A program made the translations under genes and the position numbers. From NCBI GenBank assembly GCA_023448955.1, contig JAEXJU010000200.1, forward strand, positions 1-11,126: DNA of 11,126 nucleotides, in the 5' to 3' direction. Origin of the DNA: Bacteroidota bacterium (GTDB lineage: Bacteria > Bacteroidota > Bacteroidia > Flavobacteriales > Weeksellaceae). The notes beneath the pieces are model-generated. The model saw nothing but the letters and a program-made list of their open reading frames with translations, had not been told where the DNA came from and searched no databases. Positions 6,651 through 11,126 of the stretch are shown piece after piece (the stretch's first letter is position 1; each line of letters starts with the position of its first letter).

Positions 6651-6682
6651 AACAATCGTCCTGTTTTCACAAGACGATTGTT
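6651..6682. terminator. Bidirectional hairpin terminator between YdeI/OmdA gene and mdh
   Basis: A perfect 10-bp stem, AACAATCGTC (6651-6660) with GACGATTGTT (6673-6682), closes a 12-base loop. It lies in the 92-bp gap between two convergent stop codons (6609 and 6702). The flanks are short A/T tracts on both sides (TTTATT on the plus strand, ATTTTC on the minus strand), so it can serve transcripts from both directions. Confidence 0.7.
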
Positions 6683-6701
6683 TATTCAGATCGATTTTTT
6701 C

Positions 6702-7628
6702 TTAAAATTTCAAATCGCCATTCACTTCTCTTACAGCTTTTGCAGCTTCGGCAAATTTTGCTTTTTCTTCGTCAGTCAAAGTAATGTCGACGATTTTCTC
6801 AACACCGTTTTTACCGATAATTGCAGGAACACCAAGACAGATATCGCTCTCGCCATATTCACCATCTAACATTAATGAACAAGGAATCATTTTTTTCTGG
6901 TCGCAAAGAATCGATTGAACCATTACAGAAACAGCAGCACCTGGCGCATACCAAGCCGAAGTTCCTAATAATTTGGTCAATGTCGCTCCGCCAACTTTAG
7001 TTTCCTCGATGACATAAGCTTTTTTCTCTTCGCTCAAAAATTCTGAAACCGGAACGCCGTTTCTTGTCGCTTTGCTATATAATGGCAACATTCCTGTGTC
7101 AGAGTGAGCAGCGATAACCATACCGTCCACATCAGAAATTGGCGCTTCCAAAGCTTCTGCCAATCTGTACTTGAATCTTGCGGAATCCAAAGCACCACCC
7201 ATACCGATGATTCTTTCTTTTGGAAGACCAGATGTTTTATGAACCAGATAAGCCATTGTATCCATTGGGTTAGAAACCACGATGATGATGACATCCGGAG
7301 AATGTTTTACTAAATTTTCAGTTACTTCTTTTACAATACCTGCGTTGATGCCTATCAATTCTTCTCTCGTCATTCCTGGTTTTCTTGGAATTCCGGAAGT
7401 GATCACCGCCACTTTTGAACCAGCTGTTTTGGAATAATCTCCTGTCGTTCCGGTGATTTTGGTATCGAATCCATTGAGAGAAGCTGTCTGCATAAGGTCC
7501 ATTGCTTTCCCTTCTGCAAAACCTTCTTTGATATCTACCAAAACAACTTCTGAAGCGAAGTCTTTCATTGCAATATACTCTGCGCAGCTTGCTCCCACTG
7601 CTCCAGCTCCAACTACGGTAACTTTCAT
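6702..7628 (-). CDS. mdh: Malate dehydrogenase (NAD-dependent, LDH-like type)
   Basis: This cytoplasmic TCA-cycle enzyme interconverts malate and oxaloacetate with NAD. The 308-residue length and sequence fit the LDH-like bacterial MDH group. The Rossmann motif GAGAVG is at 7-12, followed by D32 at the end of the second strand (NAD preference). R82 and R88 in GIPRKPGMTREEL bind the substrate; Arg at the first of these positions marks malate rather than lactate specificity. N120 lies in VSNPMD. The catalytic pair is D148 in LDSARF and H175 in AAHSDTGMLPL, with R151 alongside. The AAHSD context differs from the common GGHGD but keeps the catalytic His and Asp. The gene is convergent with the YdeI/OmdA gene, with a strong hairpin after its stop codon. 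It diverges from pfkA across a 259-bp AT-rich spacer, in which I see no clear TAnnTTTG for mdh. Confidence 0.95.
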   Translation of the reverse strand: MKVTVVGAGAVGASCAEYIAMKDFASEVVLVDIKEGFAEGKAMDLMQTASLNGFDTKITGTTGDYSKTAGSKVAVITSGIPRKPGMTREELIGINAGIVKEVTENLVKHSPDVIIIVVSNPMDTMAYLVHKTSGLPKERIIGMGGALDSARFKYRLAEALEAPISDVDGMVIAAHSDTGMLPLYSKATRNGVPVSEFLSEEKKAYVIEETKVGGATLTKLLGTSAWYAPGAAVSVMVQSILCDQKKMIPCSLMLDGEYGESDICLGVPAIIGKNGVEKIVDITLTDEEKAKFAEAAKAVREVNGDLKF

Positions 7629-7859
7629 AATCTGATTTTTTATTTTGTTTATTTATTTGAATTATAAAACTGTTAAACGATGTATTTTTTTAAGGTTAAA
7701 TCTTTTATCGTATTGACGGTAAATATAATAAAACTTCCAAAGCCTGAAAAAAAATTAATTCTAACATTTGTCATATTTTCAGAACCAACAATCCATTATC
7801 CTATGATATAAATTAATTAACAATCCTGAGATGAGGGCTAAAATGTGATTCATATTTCG

Positions 7860-7867
7860 TAAATTTG
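7860..7867 (+). promoter_or_regulatory. -7 promoter element of the pfkA-gap unit
   Basis: TAAATTTG, a full match to the Bacteroidota -7 consensus, ends 20 bases before the pfkA ATG at 7888. No TTG stands at the -33 distance. The rest of the 259-bp mdh-pfkA spacer (7629-7887) is AT-rich, and I see no gene, RNA or other clear signal in it. Confidence 0.55.
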
Positions 7868-7887
7868 CTTAGAAAAAAATTAAAAAT

Positions 7888-8874
7888 ATGTCAGAAAACA
7901 ACATAAAATCTATTGCGGTTCTGACTTCCGGAGGCGATGCGCCCGGGATGAATGCCGCACTTAGAGCAGTTGTAAGAACAGCGAATCATTTTAAAATAGA
8001 CTGCTACGGAATCCGTGAAGGTTACAATGGCCTTATTGCCGGCGATGTTACCAAAATGGGACCTCGTTCCGTAAAAAATATAATCAACCAGGGTGGAACC
8101 ATTCTCAAGTCTGCCCGTTCCAAAGAATTTATGACTTATGAAGGACGAAAAAAAGCCTTTGAACAATGTCAGAAATTAGGTATCGATGCCTTAGTATGTA
8201 TCGGCGGAGACGGAAGTTTTACCGGTGCAAAAGTCTTCAATGAAGAATTCGGGATCAAGGTTATCGGTGTTCCGGGAACGATTGATAATGACATCTTCGG
8301 GACAGACAACACGATTGGATACGACACAGCGCTTAACACAGCAATGGACGCCATCGACAAAATCCGTGATACTGCAACATCCCATAACAGAGTTTTCTTT
8401 GTGGAAGTAATGGGACGTGATGCAGGATTCATCGCCCTGAACAGTGGAATTGCAACCGGCGCATTGGACATTTTGATCCCTGAAAGAAAAGACAGTATGG
8501 ACGACCTTTTCAGCACATTCAGAATGGCAGAAAAAGTGGGTAAATCGTCCAGCATCGTAGTGGTAGCCGAAGGTGAAGAACTGGGCAGCATCTATGATCT
8601 TGCGAAAGCAACCAAAGAAGAATTTCCGAATTATGATATCAGAGTAACCATTTTGGGTCATATCCAGAGAGGTGGCTCACCTAGCTGTGCAGACAGAGTG
8701 CTTGCCAGCAACCTTGGTTATGGCGCAGTGGTAGGATTAATGGAAGGAAGAAATAAAGTAATGGTTGGGATGCAATCTAACAGGATTACTTACACCGCAA
8801 TTGAAGAAGCCATCAAAAAACATAATGAAATCGATAAGAACCTGCTTCAGATTGCAGAAATTCTTGCAATGTAA
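7888..8874 (+). CDS. pfkA: ATP-dependent 6-phosphofructokinase
   Basis: This enzyme phosphorylates fructose 6-phosphate to fructose 1,6-bisphosphate, the committed step of glycolysis, in the cytoplasm. It is 328 residues long, close to the usual size of about 320. The ATP-binding glycine-rich start TSGGDAPGMNAA is at 13-24. GGDGS at 106-110 has Gly after GGD, the mark of ATP rather than pyrophosphate use. The catalytic loop PGTIDND has the base D133. MGRDAG (174-179) and the later GHIQRGGSP (from about 253) contribute to substrate binding. The leader before the ATG is A-rich without a Shine-Dalgarno sequence. gap follows after 45 bp with no terminator or recognisable promoter between, so the two are probably co-transcribed from the -7 element at 7860-7867. 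Confidence 0.97.
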   Translation: MSENNIKSIAVLTSGGDAPGMNAALRAVVRTANHFKIDCYGIREGYNGLIAGDVTKMGPRSVKNIINQGGTILKSARSKEFMTYEGRKKAFEQCQKLGIDALVCIGGDGSFTGAKVFNEEFGIKVIGVPGTIDNDIFGTDNTIGYDTALNTAMDAIDKIRDTATSHNRVFFVEVMGRDAGFIALNSGIATGALDILIPERKDSMDDLFSTFRMAEKVGKSSSIVVVAEGEELGSIYDLAKATKEEFPNYDIRVTILGHIQRGGSPSCADRVLASNLGYGAVVGLMEGRNKVMVGMQSNRITYTAIEEAIKKHNEIDKNLLQIAEILAM

Positions 8875-8919
8875 TCATTAAAACAAATAAAATAACAAAA
8901 CCTTAATTTTTTAAATAAT

Positions 8920-9924
8920 ATGTCAACAATTAAAGTAGGAATCAACGGATTCGGGAGAATCGGACGTTTAGTTTTCAGAGCTATGGCCGAAAGAAGCAAC
9001 ATCGAAGTTGTAGGGATTAATGACCTTATCGATGCGGAATATATGGCTTATATGCTAAAATACGATTCTGTACACGGACCGTTCAAGGGTGAAGTATCAG
9101 TACAAGGAAATAACCTTGTAGTAAACGGAAAAACCATCCGTGTAACAGCTGAAAAAGATCCGAACAACCTAAAGTGGAACGAAATTGGCGCAGAATATAT
9201 CGTAGAATCTACAGGTTTATTCCTTTCTAAAGATTCTGCTCAGGCGCACATCAACGCTGGTGCTAAGAAAGTTATCCTTTCTGCTCCTTCAAAAGATGAT
9301 ACACCGATGTTCGTAATGGGTGTAAACCACAAAGAACTGACTGACGATATCAAAATCTTTTCCAACGCATCTTGTACAACTAACTGTCTTGCACCATTGG
9401 CAAAAGTAATCCACGATAATTTTGGTATTGCTGAAGGTCTTATGACAACAGTACACGCTACTACTGCAACTCAGAAAACCGTAGATGGTCCATCTGCAAA
9501 AGACTGGAGAGGTGGTAGATCTGCTCTTAACAATATTATCCCTTCTTCTACAGGTGCTGCAAAAGCGGTAGGAAAAGTAATCCCTTCTCTTAACGGGAAA
9601 CTGACAGGTATGTCTTTCAGAGTTCCGACTGCTGACGTTTCTGTAGTGGATCTTACTGTAAAATTGGACAAACCAACGTCTTACGAGGAAATCTGTGCTG
9701 CTATCAAGGCTGCATCTGAAGGCGAATTGAAAGGAATTCTCGGTTATACAGAAGATGCTGTAGTTTCTCAGGATTTCGTGAGTGATGCAAGAACTTCTAT
9801 CTTCGATAAAGAAGCCGGAATTATGCTGAACCCAACTTTCGTGAAATTGGTATCTTGGTACGATAACGAGTGGGGTTATTCTAACAAATTGGCAGATATG
9901 CTTGTTCACTCTGCGTCTTTGTAA
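8920..9924 (+). CDS. gap: Glyceraldehyde-3-phosphate dehydrogenase, type I
   Basis: This enzyme oxidises and phosphorylates glyceraldehyde 3-phosphate to 1,3-bisphosphoglycerate with NAD, in glycolysis and reversibly in gluconeogenesis. The 334-residue length is standard. The Rossmann motif NGFGRIGR is at 9-16. D35 in GINDL fits NAD specificity. The active-site Cys is C152 in SNASCTTNCLAP, and the partner His is H179 in TTVHATTATQK. The family segments DWRGGRSALNNIIPSSTGAAKAV (abbreviated), MSFRVPT-DVSVVDLT and WYDNEWGYSNK are all present. Synonymous choice looks restricted compared with the neighbouring non-glycolytic genes, as expected for a highly expressed gene. It is probably the second gene of a pfkA-gap transcript and is followed by a strong terminator. 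Confidence 0.97.
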   Translation: MSTIKVGINGFGRIGRLVFRAMAERSNIEVVGINDLIDAEYMAYMLKYDSVHGPFKGEVSVQGNNLVVNGKTIRVTAEKDPNNLKWNEIGAEYIVESTGLFLSKDSAQAHINAGAKKVILSAPSKDDTPMFVMGVNHKELTDDIKIFSNASCTTNCLAPLAKVIHDNFGIAEGLMTTVHATTATQKTVDGPSAKDWRGGRSALNNIIPSSTGAAKAVGKVIPSLNGKLTGMSFRVPTADVSVVDLTVKLDKPTSYEEICAAIKAASEGELKGILGYTEDAVVSQDFVSDARTSIFDKEAGIMLNPTFVKLVSWYDNEWGYSNKLADMLVHSASL

Positions 9925-9949
9925 GAATTGAATTTTACTAGAACAATAT

Positions 9950-9975
9950 AGCCTCTGATTTTCAGAGGCTTTTTT
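9950..9975 (+). terminator. Rho-independent terminator of gap
   Basis: A 9-bp stem starting AGCCTCTGA (9950-9958) pairs with TCAGAGGCT (9962-9970) around a TTT loop. A T-run follows directly to 9975. It is a textbook plus-strand terminator, placed 25 bp after the gap stop codon and just short of the end of the convergent gene at 9980. Confidence 0.92.
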
Positions 9976-9979
9976 ATTA

Positions 9980-11126
9980 TCAGGAATTCTCTACAATCTC
10001 TATTTCCTCCTGTGTCAAGCCATAAAGTTCATACACCATTTGGTCTATTTCTTTGTCTGTTTGATGTATTTGAGATTTTATAGATATTGCTTTTTGTTGT
10101 TCTGCTAAGAAATAATCTTCCCATTCTGCTTTTTGGGAAAGTGTAAGGTTGAGTTTTGCTTTTGCCAATTCTTTTAGGAACTCTGCAAAGGAAAGCTCAT
10201 ACCAATTTTGTAATTTTTTGGAAAGCGTTTCCAGTGAAAATTCTCTTTGAAGATTTCTTTGGAATTTTTGCGAAATTTCTTGCAATTCTTTATTTAAAGA
10301 AAGCATTTGGTCGGCTTTTTCGATGAAAGGTTGTTGGTTTTCTAAAGAAATTTCTTTTATTGGGAGTTGTTTTAATTGGTAACCTTTTATCTTCGGAAAT
10401 AAGTCTTTATTGTCATTATACTTTGATAACCAATAGCTTTTTATCAATTGAGAGTTTAAAATTGCAAGAATATACTTTAAAGAAAATCTTGAATCCTTTA
10501 AAAATAAATTGTAAATTGTATTAGATGTCAAAATTCCTTTTTCACAGAAACCTACTTTTGGAGATTGCCCGATTTGACTTATAACGATTCTATCTTGACT
10601 ATATACATTCAAATCACCGCCACTTTTAATATTTTCAAACAAATAATTGAAATATTTGTTTGGAATTGAATATTGAAATCTAACTACGTCAGCCCCATCA
10701 ATAATTGAAATATAATTTTCATTTATTTTTTTATTCGAAATTGAACTTTTTCTATCATATGCTTGTATCCCAAAATAAGTATTTCCTATTTCTTCTAATT
10801 TAACACAATCTTTAAATTCAAAGAAAAAATCATTCTTTAAATTAAAAACTTGTTCTTCAGCTTCATTCCAACTATTTTGAGATTTGTTTGTAATAAATTT
10901 TAATTCTCCTCTTTCGGAATTATAAATCTTTACATTTTCGTTTTTAATTTTGTCTTTAGTTAAAATTAATGTAGTTACATCTACTCCGGCATCTACAAAA
11001 ACAATTTCATTATAATTAATAACTTTTTCAATAAAAGTATTTTTTAAAATAAAGTTTCTTAATTTTTGAATATATTTATTTGATAGATAAGTATTTGGAG
11101 TAATAAACCCAAGTTCTCCTCCATCT
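9980..11126 (-). CDS. Eco57I-family adenine-specific DNA methyltransferase / Type IIG restriction-modification enzyme, C-terminal part (5' end outside window)
   Basis: The frame is open from the TGA at 9980-9982 to the right edge: 381 visible residues, with no stop. A TTG at 10640-10642 is internal (visible residue 162), not a true start. The visible N-terminus GGELGFITPNTYLSN is the segment that follows the NPPY catalytic motif in Eco57I-type N6-adenine methyltransferases; NPPY itself must lie to the right, outside the window. A VF-DAGVDVTTLILTK block follows (about 42-56), and then a TaqI_C-like target-recognition region around 180-255 (RIVISQIGQSPKVGF, TSNTIYNLFL, YILAILNSQLIKSYWL, IKGYQLKQLPI). 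The last 120 residues are mostly charged helix, with the usual family end IDQMVYELYGLTQEEIEIVE. Such proteins modify and often also cut DNA at one site; whether a nuclease domain exists cannot be seen. Base composition from about 10640 on is clearly more AT-rich than the core genes, which suggests acquisition by transfer. Confidence 0.85.
   Translation of the reverse strand, partial: DGGELGFITPNTYLSNKYIQKLRNFILKNTFIEKVINYNEIVFVDAGVDVTTLILTKDKIKNENVKIYNSERGELKFITNKSQNSWNEAEEQVFNLKNDFFFEFKDCVKLEEIGNTYFGIQAYDRKSSISNKKINENYISIIDGADVVRFQYSIPNKYFNYLFENIKSGGDLNVYSQDRIVISQIGQSPKVGFCEKGILTSNTIYNLFLKDSRFSLKYILAILNSQLIKSYWLSKYNDNKDLFPKIKGYQLKQLPIKEISLENQQPFIEKADQMLSLNKELQEISQKFQRNLQREFSLETLSKKLQNWYELSFAEFLKELAKAKLNLTLSQKAEWEDYFLAEQQKAISIKSQIHQTDKEIDQMVYELYGLTQEEIEIVENS

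Noticed and set aside
8169..8661. Two long minus-strand frames (140 and 156 codons) antisense to pfkA
   Set aside because: These are codon-bias shadows of pfkA; the translations resemble no family and the sense gene has all its motifs.
8875..8919. Separate promoter for gap in the 45-bp gap after pfkA
   Set aside because: It is A/T-rich but has no TAnnTTTG match, so an operon with pfkA is the simpler reading.
9405..9416. TAATCCACG-like word inside gap as a further DnaA box
   Set aside because: It has two mismatches to the consensus and is explained by coding sequence.
9289..9909. 206-codon minus-strand frame antisense to gap
   Set aside because: A Cys/Arg/Ser-rich shadow frame created by the restricted codon use of gap.
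9980..10642. A separate 220-codon gene starting at a TTG codon at 10640-10642
   Set aside because: The same frame continues upstream without a stop to the window edge, with clear methyltransferase-family sequence, so the TTG is internal.
1..11126. CRISPR array, tRNA or rRNA gene, prophage or insertion-sequence transposase
   Set aside because: I looked for regular spaced repeats, tRNA-like cloverleaf sequences, rRNA signatures and transposase motifs and saw none. All long spacers are under 300 bp and are described above.

Overview
This window looks like a chromosomal segment from a flavobacterium of the Chryseobacterium / Epilithonimonas / Elizabethkingia group (Bacteroidota, Weeksellaceae). 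Several things point there: a PafA-type alkaline phosphatase whose active-site residues fall exactly two positions from those of the Elizabethkingia enzyme, a DUF2400/TIGR02757 protein, an OMP_b-brl_3-type TonB-dependent receptor, low GC content, A/T-rich leaders without Shine-Dalgarno sequences, and the Bacteroidota -7 promoter octamer TAnnTTTG. The genus is inferred from these features; no database search was run.

Layout, left to right. The 3' end of uvrA (+, nucleotide excision repair) is cut by the left edge. It is followed by a 261-bp AT-rich spacer holding two perfect consensus DnaA boxes in inverted orientation and two hairpins. Then come three minus-strand genes: a TIGR02757 family protein, pafA, and an outer-membrane TonB-dependent receptor. 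The spacer between the TIGR02757 gene and pafA holds a minus-strand terminator and a REP-like palindromic repeat. A DUF1801/YdeI-OmdA protein (+) diverges from the receptor and converges on mdh (-), with a strong shared hairpin between them. mdh diverges from a pfkA-gap pair (+), which ends in a textbook terminator. Converging on gap is the 3' part of a large, AT-rich Eco57I/TaqI_C-type adenine methyltransferase or Type IIG restriction-modification gene (-). It stays open through the right edge of the window.

Functional picture. pfkA, gap and mdh are central-carbon genes: phosphofructokinase, glyceraldehyde-3-phosphate dehydrogenase and NAD-malate dehydrogenase. pfkA and gap probably form one transcript, because only 45 bp separate them and I see no terminator between. 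pafA and the receptor both encode exported cell-envelope proteins of the kind used for nutrient scavenging, but each appears to be its own transcription unit. Most of the window is ordinary core chromosome. The parts most worth a second look are the paired DnaA boxes, the REP-like element, the DNA-glycosylase-like motif in the TIGR02757 protein, and the truncated restriction-modification gene, which may mark the edge of an accessory or defence region to the right. No complete novel system is visible inside the window.
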